In this document: positions 1 to 8,954 of the stretch, piece by piece
Numbering within the stretch: position 1 is the first letter of the stretch
Layout of the letters: every line of letters starts with the position of its first letter
The notes under the pieces: model-generated
Seen by the model: only the letters and a program-made list of their open reading frames with translations
What the model was told of the DNA's origin: nothing
Databases searched by the model: none
Assembly (NCBI GenBank): GCA_016839635.1
Contig: JAEOTV010000275.1
Span: forward strand, 1 to 41,988
DNA: 41,988 bases
DNA from: Promethearchaeota archaeon
GTDB lineage: Archaea > Asgardarchaeota > Lokiarchaeia > Sigynarchaeales > SOKP01
Direction of reading: 5' to 3'
Program-made: the position numbers and the translations under genes

Positions 1-138
1 ACTAATTGCATCCAATGAAAAAACTGCTCCTTTTGTTCCAAATTGTTTTTCCATTTTCTTCCGATCTGTTCTTGCAGCTTTTTGTTTCCATTTTTCGAAT
101 ATAGAATCCAGGTTTGGTGTTTTTATTCTTACAGGCAT
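1..138 (-). CDS. hypothetical protein, N-terminal fragment cut by window edge
   Basis: An ATG on the minus strand at 138 opens a frame that stays open to base 1, giving 46 residues that begin MPVRIKTPNL. The segment is rich in lysine and arginine (EKWKQKAARTDRKKMEKQFG) and looks helical and basic. No signal peptide or membrane segment is visible. I do not recognise the family. The real length is unknown because the gene continues outside the window. It is divergent from the small gene at 281, with an AT-rich spacer between them that can hold both promoters. Confidence 0.5.
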   Translation of the reverse strand, partial: MPVRIKTPNLDSIFEKWKQKAARTDRKKMEKQFGTKGAVFSLDAIS

Positions 139-280
139 TATTTTTCACTTTGTATTTTTTTTAATAATTTCATTAACTTTATTTAATTGATTTAGAATTA
201 TAAAAATATAAAATAGAATAATTTATAATCTTTATATAGAAGAAAATAAATACAAATATAACAAAAAAGTCGAAAATAAA

Positions 281-442
281 ATGTCTGCTGAGGAACGTCA
301 ATCGGTTGAATATTTCTTGCAATGGATAAGTCAGGGCGGTTTGGGTCAGTGGCTTGAGCATTTCTTAAATCAGGGTGATGAGGCAAAACTTAGACAGATA
401 AAAGAAGTCTATGATAAGATAAAACGCGTCTTTGGATTTTAA
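281..442 (+). CDS. small 53-aa protein of unknown function
   Basis: An ATG at 281 opens a 53-residue frame ending in TAA at 440-442. The product starts MSAEERQSVEYFLQWISQGG and ends KIKRVFGF. It is soluble, helical in character and has two tryptophans and no cysteine. The codons are somewhat richer in G and C (CAG GGC GGT) than the surrounding spacers, which argues for real coding. TATA-like stretches (TTTATATAG near 229-238) lie upstream. The opposite-strand open frames over the same bases look like shadows, being low-complexity Phe/Ile/Tyr-rich. The protein resembles no family I know. Confidence 0.5.
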   Translation: MSAEERQSVEYFLQWISQGGLGQWLEHFLNQGDEAKLRQIKEVYDKIKRVFGF

Positions 443-570
443 TTTCTGAAGTTCTTTTTTATTATCTAATTTTTCTATACTATTGAGTAAGCTTTTTTAT
501 AATTAGAAAATTTGATTTGGTATTTTTCATATTATTCTATTATTAGTTAATTTCCTAATTGGTTTCATAA

Positions 571-3237
571 TTGAGTGTTCCTTTCAAAAGTTTCTTTATA
601 GTTTTTGATAGAAATCGTGAGCATAGGAAAGATTTACTATTTAATGTTAATTTTTTTTATCTAAAATCATTTAAGAAAAAGAATTTTACATTTTCTTATA
701 TAAAGGAACCATTTTTTAGGGGAACGGTGATTTTTGGACGGGATTTTAAAAATAGAATACGTCCTCTAAATTTTAATAAGATTGAGAAAGAAGGCAGTTC
801 ACAACCAGTTAATCCACGATTACTCAGAAAGTTCATTTTATCAGATCAAAACAAATTTATCGCGTTTTCAAGCCAAACCCCTTCTCAAGATGTTTCACCT
901 GTTAAAGAAATGCTAAATAATTTTCAATATGAAACGGAAAGGATTATTAATTTAACTTTATGTAATACTTGCATGGAAAAGCATACTTTTACATTATTAA
1001 ATGAGAATATTCAAATTAAATCATATAAAAATCAAATAATTTGTTCTGAATGTGCTTACGATATTATATTAAGTAGGATCAAGCTTACCGGGCTTTTTTC
1101 TCAAGAAAAAGTCAGTCCTAAATTAAAGAATTTTTGGATGCACTTAATACTCAAATTTAAAGATATTAGGAAAGTATTGGAGTCATTTAAAGCAGATTTT
1201 GATCCCATGAGATCCCGAGATATAACTCTCTATGATATTGAGGAACCACCTTCAATTAGCAAAAAATATCTTAGTCAAGATATACAAAGTTTAGAAATTC
1301 CTCCTGCTTTTAAAGAGATATTGAAAGGGATACAATTAATTAATTTATTGCCAATCCAGGCAATTTCTATTGAAAAAGGCTTATTATCAGAATGTAACAA
1401 TCAATTAATTATGGCTCCCACGAGTGGAGGAAAAACTTTAGTAGGAGAATTGGCAGGAATCTCAAAAGTTTTAAATGACAGAACTGCTAAAATGTTATAT
1501 TTAGTACCAATTGTGGCTTTAGCCAATATAAGAACAGAAGAATTTAAAGAAAAATATAGATCACTAAAACTAAAGGTCATCAAAAGAGTTGGAGAATCAT
1601 TATTTGAGAAAAAAGCAGATAACAATATTAAAGACTTAACCAATGCCCATATTATCATTGGAACATATGAAGCAATTGATTATATTTTAAGAAGTGGGAA
1701 TAAAAATCTTTTAGGAAATGTTAGTACAATAATTATTGATGAAATTCAAACATTAATTGATCAGGATCGTGGTTTTATTTTAGATGGGTTAATTGCTAGG
1801 TTGAAAACACAATTCAATTCTCAATTTCTATATTTAAGTGCAACCTTAGGGGAACCAGAGTTTTTAGCAAATAAATTAGGTTGTGAACTAATTAAGTATA
1901 ATAATCGTCCTGTTCCCGTTGAGCGTCATTTATTATTATGTCTAAACGAAACTCAAAAACAAAAGTATATTTCCAGGTTAGTTAGAGCATCGTTTTCCAT
2001 GAAATCTAAGTATGGATTTAAAGGGCAATCAATAGTATTTACTAATACTAGAAAAAAGTGTGAATCGATATCGAGCTATTTACAAAATAAAGGGATAAAT
2101 GTATTACCTTATCATTCAGGTTTAACCAATGAAGAGAGGAAAGAAATAGAAGAAAAATTCCAAACACAGAAGATTTTTGGGGTGATAGCAACTGCAGCAT
2201 TAGCAGCAGGTGTAGATCTTCCAGCTCGCCAAGTTATTTTTGAATCTTTAGCTATGGGTATAAATTGGTTAAGTGTTGCAGAATTCGAACAAATGCTCGG
2301 AAGAAGTGGTAGATTAAAAAAACATGAAAAGGGTTTAGCATATATCCTTGTTGAACCTGGAAAGGTGTATTCTCCAAAAATGAAAATCACTGAAGAAAAT
2401 ATAGCAATAAAGCTATTGAATGGGAAAATTAAAGACTATGAGCTTGTACCTGATGAGGATAAGTCTCAAACAGAAATTCTAGCATTTATTTCTATGTTTA
2501 CCCAATGGATTTCAAAAGAAAAAGTGTATAACTTTTATAACTATTTACTAAACAATCATTTTGATTTGGAAAGGGTATTGAAGAAGTTAATATCTTTTAA
2601 TTTAATTCGAATAAAAGAAGATATGACAATTAAATCAACCCGTTTAGGAAGAGCAATTGCTAATTCATTTTTAACAGTTGACGAAAGTCTTGAAATCATA
2701 AAAAAATTACAGAATAAATTAAAAACACCATTGGATATTGCTTTAGATATAGAAGTTCTCAGAAATGTATATTTATCAAAAAATATTGTTGCAGATTTAT
2801 CAAAAAATGTCAATATGAAATATTTTTCAAATAATCTATTTAGTGCTAGCGTATTATCCCTAATGAATGCTGAGTATGTAAGAAAAAGAAAATCATTTTC
2901 CCGTGATTTTATTGCATTTATAATGAAATTAACTAACGAAATATTTAATTGCAATTGTAAAGATAATCCATATTGCGATTGTGGTCGTTTAAATTTAGAG
3001 AAACTAATTCTTGAATTAAGAATCACACATAATATGACAATTGAAGAGATTTCTAGTTATTTAATTGAAGAATATAAAGTCATGGTTTTTAAAGGGGATC
3101 TTATTGATTATTTAGAGAATTTAATCTACAGTCTAGAGAGTATTAAAAACATTGCACAAGGAATATCCAATTTGGATGAATCCTTCATAAAGGAAATTAA
3201 AAAAATTCCTAACTTGATAGATAACATAAAATATTAG
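571..3237 (+). CDS. archaeal superfamily 2 DEAD/DEAH-type helicase with zinc motifs
   Basis: This is an 888-residue ATP-dependent nucleic-acid helicase. An N-terminal domain carries a CxxC...CxxC zinc site (C131, C134, C158, C161). The helicase core follows: a Q-like motif LLPIQA (259-264), Walker A APTSGGKT (282-289), motif II DEIQ (390-393, where many relatives have DEAH), motif III SAT (423-425) and motif VI QMLGRSGR (574-581). A second cysteine cluster, CNCKDNPYCDCG, sits near 794-803. The architecture matches the archaeal Ski2/Hel308-like family typified by MJ1401 (DUF5814 proteins), whose substrate is not established. The start is a TTG at 571. The first in-frame ATG is far downstream and would remove conserved N-terminal sequence, so TTG is preferred. 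The 3' end overlaps the convergent GTPase gene by 4 bases. Confidence 0.85.
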   Translation: MSVPFKSFFIVFDRNREHRKDLLFNVNFFYLKSFKKKNFTFSYIKEPFFRGTVIFGRDFKNRIRPLNFNKIEKEGSSQPVNPRLLRKFILSDQNKFIAFSSQTPSQDVSPVKEMLNNFQYETERIINLTLCNTCMEKHTFTLLNENIQIKSYKNQIICSECAYDIILSRIKLTGLFSQEKVSPKLKNFWMHLILKFKDIRKVLESFKADFDPMRSRDITLYDIEEPPSISKKYLSQDIQSLEIPPAFKEILKGIQLINLLPIQAISIEKGLLSECNNQLIMAPTSGGKTLVGELAGISKVLNDRTAKMLYLVPIVALANIRTEEFKEKYRSLKLKVIKRVGESLFEKKADNNIKDLTNAHIIIGTYEAIDYILRSGNKNLLGNVSTIIIDEIQTLIDQDRGFILDGLIARLKTQFNSQFLYLSATLGEPEFLANKLGCELIKYNNRPVPVERHLLLCLNETQKQKYISRLVRASFSMKSKYGFKGQSIVFTNTRKKCESISSYLQNKGINVLPYHSGLTNEERKEIEEKFQTQKIFGVIATAALAAGVDLPARQVIFESLAMGINWLSVAEFEQMLGRSGRLKKHEKGLAYILVEPGKVYSPKMKITEENIAIKLLNGKIKDYELVPDEDKSQTEILAFISMFTQWISKEKVYNFYNYLLNNHFDLERVLKKLISFNLIRIKEDMTIKSTRLGRAIANSFLTVDESLEIIKKLQNKLKTPLDIALDIEVLRNVYLSKNIVADLSKNVNMKYFSNNLFSASVLSLMNAEYVRKRKSFSRDFIAFIMKLTNEIFNCNCKDNPYCDCGRLNLEKLILELRITHNMTIEEISSYLIEEYKVMVFKGDLIDYLENLIYSLESIKNIAQGISNLDESFIKEIKKIPNLIDNIKY

Positions 3238-4445
3238 TTCATATGTATTTCTACTATATCATAGTCCTTTAAAGGATAATCCAAGCCAACTTTTTTGCGT
3301 TTCTGGCGCACTCCTTCACGTATTACAGTAGCATGGTCAAAATTATCGTAAAAACTTCGATGAATTTTCTCAGCAACCTCCTTTACAGATACTCCTTCTT
3401 CCATCAGGAGGGGTTGATCTGCTACTCTTCCACTACTCATGGTAAATATGCGAATTTTATTTAAAAATTTTAAGATTATTTCACCAAAATCCTTCGGAAA
3501 AAACTCTCTCTGGAAACTTGTACCTAATATGATTGGAAATTTATCAGAATATTTTGTTTTTAACATTTCAAAAGTTTCTTGAGTATGAGGAAGGTCTCCT
3601 TTAGTCCCTATTATTATTGCTTTTTTATATACAATTGAAGGTATCAAAACATCAATAACATCATCAATTGTAATTTTTCCATAAATTTTTACAATTCCAT
3701 TACGAATTCCATTCTCATTTATAATTTCTTTTATTTCTTCTGTTAATTTTTCTAATTCCTCAATATCTTTTGCTTCTCTAGTCATATATATGACTTGAAT
3801 TTTATTTGCACCAGTTTTCTCAATAGTGAGAGGTGGAGGAGATTGGTTTACTCGAATATCGGCTCTAGTTAATTCAAATATTAATAAATCCATTTGTTCT
3901 TTAATATTTCGAGATAAATCGATACAAAAACATAATATATCTGCCGCTCTAAGTTGTGAAAGAATTTCTTTTCCATTACCTACACCCTCAGAAGCTCCTT
4001 TCATAATGGAAGGCATATCCACTATTTGAAATCTTATTTTTTGATATCTATAAATTCCAATTTCCGGAATGGGAGTAAATCTACCAATTTTTTCATTAGC
4101 AGCCCCTGTCAAATAATTTAAAAGAGTCGTTTTCCCAACTCCTGGTGTATAATAATTACTAATTAATATTAATTGGAGTCCTTCCTTTTTTATTGAAAAA
4201 GGGCTAACAATCTTTTGGGTACTTTTCTGCTTTTGTTTACGTTCTTCTACTTCACGTTTCATTTTCGCTAAACGAGATTTATTAAGGGCAACGATTTTTT
4301 CTGTGGCTTTATGTTTGGGAACCAAAGATAAAAATTCTGTTAACTTTATTATTTTCTCTTCTTTGGAACCAGCATCAAGATATTCTTGATATTTTGCTTT
4401 TGCCGCAGTTGGTAAATTTGAGCTCAAAATAAAACACTTAAGCAA
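3234..4445 (-). CDS. DRG/Obg-type GTPase with C-terminal TGS domain
   Basis: A 403-residue translation-factor-class GTPase. The helical N-terminus, with KHKATEKIVALNKSRLAKMKRE, matches the leader of DRG proteins. The G1 loop reads TPGVGKTT (expected GxPxVGKS/T). G3 is DMPSI where DRG has DLPGI, so the key glycine is missing. G4 is best read as TKGD instead of NKxD. The last ~75 residues form a TGS domain (VSVKEVAEKIH... DYPLKDYDIVEIH). Eukaryotic DRGs act with partner proteins on ribosomes, and archaea usually have one canonical DRG. The degenerate motifs suggest this is a divergent paralogue with altered nucleotide handling. The start is a TTG 4 bases after the stop of the longin-like gene, so the two are almost certainly co-transcribed. 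An alternative TTG lies at 4427. Confidence 0.8.
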   Translation of the reverse strand: MLKCFILSSNLPTAAKAKYQEYLDAGSKEEKIIKLTEFLSLVPKHKATEKIVALNKSRLAKMKREVEERKQKQKSTQKIVSPFSIKKEGLQLILISNYYTPGVGKTTLLNYLTGAANEKIGRFTPIPEIGIYRYQKIRFQIVDMPSIMKGASEGVGNGKEILSQLRAADILCFCIDLSRNIKEQMDLLIFELTRADIRVNQSPPPLTIEKTGANKIQVIYMTREAKDIEELEKLTEEIKEIINENGIRNGIVKIYGKITIDDVIDVLIPSIVYKKAIIIGTKGDLPHTQETFEMLKTKYSDKFPIILGTSFQREFFPKDFGEIILKFLNKIRIFTMSSGRVADQPLLMEEGVSVKEVAEKIHRSFYDNFDHATVIREGVRQKRKKVGLDYPLKDYDIVEIHMN

Positions 4446-4449
4446 TAAT

Positions 4450-4905
4450 TTAAAATAAAGAACGAAATCTATCTTCTGTTTTTAATTTTAAATCCCCTAA
4501 AACTTCATTAATCCGAGATTCGAATTGTTTGAAGTATTTAGGTTTTTTTGAAAATATGTCATTAAGGGGATAGCGGTTCAAGAAATAAGCAATGATTCGA
4601 TTTAACTGGCGTTTAACGACTGACGCATCTGTTGCTTTTTCTATTATAGCATATGACAATAGAGGCTGTTTATTATTTTCATCATCATTTGGTAACGTGA
4701 TCATTTCACAAAAGCATACTAACTTAAAGGAAGCAAGAGAGATAACATTTATATCGTCACCGAATACTTCACTGGTAAAACTTTCAAGTGCTGTTAAAAA
4801 TCCCGCACGTAAGTTTGGATCTAAGACATCGTCTGAGGAAGAGTAGTATTTAATCTCAACTAGGTTTCGCATCCCTAAGTTTATTCCTACTTCAAGAACA
4901 GCCAT
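4450..4905 (-). CDS. longin/roadblock-like small protein, probable GTPase partner
   Basis: 151 residues, no signal or membrane segment. The pattern is a strand (LVEIKYYSSSD), a loop, a helix (AGFLTALESFTSEVFGD), then two strands (INVISLASFKLVCFCEMI and LLSYAIIEK), then helices. This order is that of longin-type domains, which are abundant in Asgard archaea and in eukaryotic trafficking complexes. The middle motif resembles the C-terminus of the 434-aa protein at 25056 (GFLAAMDSFVTQIGG... YKGLYVQAAYGNYIEIVCFL). The gene directly precedes the DRG-like GTPase with a 4-base gap, so a role as its regulator or partner is a reasonable inference. The fold call is by eye only. The start is an ATG, with a TATA-like AT-rich region upstream. 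Confidence 0.55.
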   Translation of the reverse strand: MAVLEVGINLGMRNLVEIKYYSSSDDVLDPNLRAGFLTALESFTSEVFGDDINVISLASFKLVCFCEMITLPNDDENNKQPLLSYAIIEKATDASVVKRQLNRIIAYFLNRYPLNDIFSKKPKYFKQFESRINEVLGDLKLKTEDRFRSLF

Positions 4906-5116
4906 TTTTAAAAAGGATATCTATTTTCTAACTAAATTGTTATTTTTAATAATATAAATTATAGTTTTTATTTCTATTTTTTTTTTAAACCTTTATTTAA
5001 TATAATTTTAATTGTTTTTTAAAAGGATAAAGAATATCATTGAAAATTTTTGATTGGATAATCTTATACTAATTTTTAAATTGTATTCTAATTTAAAAGA
5101 TTAATTTTTAGAAATA

Positions 5117-5980
5117 TTAAGGAAGTTCCATCTGTTTTTTATAAAGAAAAAAAGTGTTTTCACAAAGCATTGCTACCGTCATTGGACCAATTCCTCCCGG
5201 AACAGGGGTTATTTTTCCACACTTATCAAAGACTCCTTCGAAATCAATATCACCACATAATCTACCTTCAATTCTATTTATACCCACATCTATAAGAATT
5301 GCTCCTTCCTTTATTCTTTCTTTAGTTATGAATTTTGGTTTTCTGACTGCAACTATAACTATATCTGCTTTTTGGATATGCCTATCTATATCCTTTGTTG
5401 AAGTATGGCATATAGTTACCGTCGCATTTCTTTTTAACAACATAAAAATCAATGGTTTGCCGACCAAATTTGAACGATTAATTATTACTACATCTTTACC
5501 TTTCAGGTCTATATTGTTATTTTCTAATAATGATATAATGCCTTTTGGAGTACAAGATCCTTGATCTTCATTATAATCAAAAAGTCTTCCTCTTGAAATA
5601 GGATGCAAACCATCTGCATCCTTTAATGGTGAAATTTTCTCTATAAATTCAGGTGTATATTCTCTTAAACGTTTTGGAAGAGGTATTTGTAACAAAATTC
5701 CATTAATACTAACATCTTTATTAACTCTATCAATCTCATCTAAGAGTTCCTCCTTTGTAATATTCTCCTCTAACTCTATAATATTGGAATCGATACCTAC
5801 ACTTTGACAAGTTCTATTTTTTATATTCACATATATTTTAGAGGCAGGATCCTTCCCTACAAGGATAGTAACTAATTTTGGCCTAATACCAGTTTCCTCT
5901 ACTGCCTTTTTGACTTGGTTTTTCAATTCTGAATTTAATTTTTCTGCTAACTTTTTTCCATCCAATATTTTATTATTCAT
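5117..5980 (-). CDS. folD: bifunctional methylenetetrahydrofolate dehydrogenase / methenyltetrahydrofolate cyclohydrolase
   Basis: FolD converts 5,10-methylene-THF to 10-formyl-THF with NAD(P), in the cytoplasm. The 287-residue length is normal. Visible signatures are YVNIKNRTCQSVGI (about residues 51-64) with the catalytic Tyr/Lys, LLQIPLP (QLPLP-type folate site), DADGLHP, SCTPKGI, the dinucleotide-binding RSNLVGKP and the C-terminal PVPGGIGPMTVAML. The ATG start gives the usual N-terminus (ILDGKKLAEKL). FolD in an archaeon implies a tetrahydrofolate-based, bacterial-style C1 pathway. Its product is the formyl donor for PurH, encoded at 15633. The gene stands alone, with about 90 bases to its upstream neighbour. 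Confidence 0.95.
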   Translation of the reverse strand: MNNKILDGKKLAEKLNSELKNQVKKAVEETGIRPKLVTILVGKDPASKIYVNIKNRTCQSVGIDSNIIELEENITKEELLDEIDRVNKDVSINGILLQIPLPKRLREYTPEFIEKISPLKDADGLHPISRGRLFDYNEDQGSCTPKGIISLLENNNIDLKGKDVVIINRSNLVGKPLIFMLLKRNATVTICHTSTKDIDRHIQKADIVIVAVRKPKFITKERIKEGAILIDVGINRIEGRLCGDIDFEGVFDKCGKITPVPGGIGPMTVAMLCENTFFLYKKQMELP

Positions 5981-6059
5981 TATCCTTCTTGATTAAATTA
6001 AACTTTAAAATAAAAAAAGTGATAGTATTAACATCAAAATATAATGTCTTTTTTTTTTT

Positions 6060-6067
6060 AAAAAAAA
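6060..6067 (-). terminator. oligo-T terminator after the toroid protein gene
   Basis: On the minus strand a run of eight T follows the stop codon of the toroid gene by two bases. Archaeal RNA polymerase terminates at such U-tracts without needing a hairpin. On the plus strand the A-run abuts an 11-base T-run (6049-6059), making a perfect but loopless A/T inverted repeat. Confidence 0.45.
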
Positions 6068-6069
6068 TC

Positions 6070-7179
6070 TTATATTCTTCTTCTTCTCCAAAGAAAGACA
6101 GCTATTGCAACAATCAATCCGATAGAACCTAAAACAATTCCTAAAATCAAGTAATCAAACTCAACCATCCAAATGTCGTCAAGTAGACTATATAATGAGT
6201 TTAATGTTTCCAGAGTTTTGAAAGCATAATAACAAGAAATTACTGAAGATATTGTTGATTGAAATACCCCAGAATTCTCTACAAATCCACCATCCTCGAA
6301 ATTCTGCCGCGCTAATACCCATTGAACTGTTTCACGACTATTTAATGCATTATCGTCTATCAAAAAAATTGCTTTTGTACAAAAATATGTACTACTTAAT
6401 AAAGCGTATCCAGCTAATTCATCAGGAAGATAAGCGCCATAATTTTCTAGATCAACGGAACTATTGACATAAAAAGTTTTTAGGTAAGCTAATGTGTTAT
6501 CAATATCAACTAAGTCATTAATATCTCCAAATCTTTCATCAGCAAGGATAAATGCCGCAGTACATGTATCAATATAAGTCGAAGATAAAGTTTGATTTCC
6601 TCCATATCCCCCATCAGTATTATTGCAAGAAAGAACCCAATCTTTATGTAATGAAATATTTACAATCGGTTGTTCTATCAATGAGTAAAGTTGAATAACA
6701 TAATATGTTGAAGTTAGACTTGACAGGTGAGTTGTATTTGAAAAAGAAAATCCCCCAGTTATTTGAGCAGTATCATTTAGGTATTTATAAATTCTATTTG
6801 ATAAACCTGAGTTGATAGTATATTCTAACATTTCAAGTGAACTTAATAAATAATATAAATCATATAAATCTACTTGAGTACTATCAAACAGCTCTTTAAT
6901 TTTGTCTTCCAATTTACTTTCAATAGATGCAAATTCTTCTATACTTCTTCCCATATCGTCCAAAATATTCAATGCATAAGCTGTTGCTTCAAAAGAAACT
7001 AAATCCTCACCATCTTCACCATTAATTACATTGGAAAATCCCTCTCCCTCAACTTCGGTATTTAAAATAAAATCCATTAAATATGAACGCCTAGTTCTTC
7101 CTAATACACTCGGAATTGAACTTATCGCTAAAAATAATATAAGAGTAACTATGATAAAACTCCGATATTTATACTTCAA
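6070..7179 (-). CDS. secreted, membrane-anchored alpha/alpha-toroid (prenyltransferase/squalene-cyclase-like) repeat protein
   Basis: 369 residues. A hydrophobic N-terminus (FIIVTLILFLAISSIPSVLG) reads as a signal peptide. The C-terminus has one membrane helix (LILGIVLGSIGLIVAIAVFL) followed by RRRRI, so the body should face outside and the tail inside. The body has at least four repeats of the toroid type: GGFSFSNTTHLSSLTSTYYV, DGGYGGNQTLSSTYIDTCTA, DELAGYALLSSTYFCTKAIF and GGFVENSGVFQSTISSVISC. These resemble the protein prenyltransferase beta-subunit / terpene cyclase fold. I see no DxDD cyclase motif and no clear zinc triad, so enzyme activity is doubtful. A binding or surface role is an inference. 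It lies between folD and the actin-like gene but is separated from both by spacers. Confidence 0.7.
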   Translation of the reverse strand: MKYKYRSFIIVTLILFLAISSIPSVLGRTRRSYLMDFILNTEVEGEGFSNVINGEDGEDLVSFEATAYALNILDDMGRSIEEFASIESKLEDKIKELFDSTQVDLYDLYYLLSSLEMLEYTINSGLSNRIYKYLNDTAQITGGFSFSNTTHLSSLTSTYYVIQLYSLIEQPIVNISLHKDWVLSCNNTDGGYGGNQTLSSTYIDTCTAAFILADERFGDINDLVDIDNTLAYLKTFYVNSSVDLENYGAYLPDELAGYALLSSTYFCTKAIFLIDDNALNSRETVQWVLARQNFEDGGFVENSGVFQSTISSVISCYYAFKTLETLNSLYSLLDDIWMVEFDYLILGIVLGSIGLIVAIAVFLWRRRRI

Positions 7180-7334
7180 TTAAAAGTACCTAATTCTGAT
7201 AGATTAAAATTTAATTTGTTAAATATATCTTGAAATTAAAAATTAACTATATGATTGATGAATATAAAGTGATATTTCAATTTTATATATACCATAACGA
7301 ATTATAAATTGAAGAGTGATTTATTTAATATTAT

Positions 7335-8855
7335 TTAAAGAATTTCGCTGATATCTCTATATAATAATTCCCTATTAACTTGAAACTGTTCATATGTAAT
7401 AAATAATTTTCGAAAGGATTCCAAACTTCCTAGAATTGCTGCTCCATTAAAAATAGCATATTGAAGATTATCTGGTACAAAGAATTTGAGGATTTTACTA
7501 GCTGATTTAATAGATTCAGAGAATTCTCGTGCGGCTGATTTTTCTCCTAAATCTTTCGGGAGATTAGGTGATTCTAACGATTCTATCGGCCTTCCACAAT
7601 ATGGACAAAAAACTGATTCTGAATCAGGAACATCTTTTCCACAGTATGGACAATTTCCTCTTTTGGTTTTTTGTTTATTAACGTCCTTTTCACCAATCTT
7701 GATCTCTGGTAAGACTAACACCCCCCCACATGATGGACATATATTTTTTCCATCACTAAGATCTACAAAGGCTCCGCAGTTTGGGCAAGTATCCTCTTTC
7801 TTTTTTGAAATTTCAACTGCTTGTAGCTTGATTAATTCGCTTTTAACAGCAGAAAGAGGTGTAACTGGTTTTGGAATAGAACCTAATTCAGGAAGCACTA
7901 AATCCAACTCTGCTTCAAAACGTTCTTGAAATCCTGAATATGAAAGATTCCCTCCCGAAAAAACTATATGAGATAAAAGATCATACCAATAAAGACTATC
8001 AATGTTTCTTAAACTAGCAAGGATTGCTTGAGGAATATTCAAAACATTACTATATCCTAGCATTGCAGGATTGAATAACACTTCTGGAGCTTGGTAGAGA
8101 ATATAAGTTGGGACGTTAATAGATGAACCATCAGGCATCGGAACACCAAACATATCTCCTGATTTTAAAGGTTTACTTGCATCCAAAACAAAGTAACAAT
8201 TTTTCTCTTTTATATCTTGTATTATTTCATCTGCTGCACTAGAGGAGATACTTACACCTTCTCTCATTAAAAGACTTTTTAAATTTTGATTAACATCAAT
8301 TCCAGCAAGAGAGAGTTTCTGAACCGCATGTTGGACTATTGTACCATTTATTATTGGGACAATCCAAGTCAAACCATCTCCTGATTCGATTACTAGGCCT
8401 GTTGTTAAACCTACACTAAATAAAGATAGCAGTGGTGTTGGCATCATTATCAAACTATTAACTCGATGAGTTTCAAAGAAAAGTCTAGCAATATATTCTT
8501 TAGTTTCCTTATGCATGAAAGGAGATTCGCAATAAAATACAGGGTATTGAGAAAGGTCTTCAATTCTAAGTAGTGAATAAAAAATGTAATTCAAGATTTC
8601 ATAGTAACTTTCCCAGTCCATGATTTCTCCCCTAGATACAGGATGTTTTATTTTAAGGACACCACGCATGCGAGATACATCGTTTCCAACATAAATACTC
8701 CTAGCACTTACATCAACCATGACAGATTTATATTTCTCAGTTCCAGTGATACAGGGAAATACAAATCTGGGTCCAGGTTCTCCCGCAAATCCGATTTTAA
8801 CGTATGCCGATCCGATATCAATTATAATCGGCGTTCCAGGTAAAGGTAGTGCCAT
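7335..8855 (-). CDS. actin-related protein with two inserted zinc ribbons
   Basis: 506 residues, clearly of the eukaryotic-type actin family. Phosphate 1 is DIGSAYVKIGFAGEPGPR (13-30), phosphate 2 is VIESGDGLTWIVPI (155-168), the adenosine motif is HIVFSGGNLSYSGFQERF (296-313), and the C-terminal actin helix region is FNGAAILGSLESF (469-481). Residues 60-130 align with actin subdomains 1 and 2 (RGVLKIKHPVSRGEI, WESYYEILNYIFY). Between the adenosine motif and the C-terminus, about 140 extra residues (about 325-460) carry two zinc ribbons: C357/C360/C373/C376 and C402/C405/C417/C420. By my alignment, actin Q137, D154 and H161 are T140, E157 and W164 here, which suggests weak or altered ATP hydrolysis. 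This points to an Arp-like regulator or binding protein rather than a bulk filament former. Confidence 0.93.
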   Translation of the reverse strand: MALPLPGTPIIIDIGSAYVKIGFAGEPGPRFVFPCITGTEKYKSVMVDVSARSIYVGNDVSRMRGVLKIKHPVSRGEIMDWESYYEILNYIFYSLLRIEDLSQYPVFYCESPFMHKETKEYIARLFFETHRVNSLIMMPTPLLSLFSVGLTTGLVIESGDGLTWIVPIINGTIVQHAVQKLSLAGIDVNQNLKSLLMREGVSISSSAADEIIQDIKEKNCYFVLDASKPLKSGDMFGVPMPDGSSINVPTYILYQAPEVLFNPAMLGYSNVLNIPQAILASLRNIDSLYWYDLLSHIVFSGGNLSYSGFQERFEAELDLVLPELGSIPKPVTPLSAVKSELIKLQAVEISKKKEDTCPNCGAFVDLSDGKNICPSCGGVLVLPEIKIGEKDVNKQKTKRGNCPYCGKDVPDSESVFCPYCGRPIESLESPNLPKDLGEKSAAREFSESIKSASKILKFFVPDNLQYAIFNGAAILGSLESFRKLFITYEQFQVNRELLYRDISEIL

Positions 8856-8954
8856 TTATTATCACTATTTTTTTTATTGATTTTTCTAATTAATAATCTA
8901 TATTAATGATTTTTATAATTATTTTATAGAATTTAAAAGTAAGAATTCTTTTAA

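Noticed and set aside
179..386. Minus-strand open frames over the left intergenic region.
   Set aside because: Their products are low-complexity Phe/Ile/Tyr strings through AT-rich spacer, and they lie opposite the better-supported 53-aa frame at 281-442.
6049..6067. T11/A8 inverted repeat as a hairpin terminator or repeat element.
   Set aside because: It has no loop and is a simple homopolymer junction; only the minus-strand U-tract after the toroid gene is kept as a terminator.
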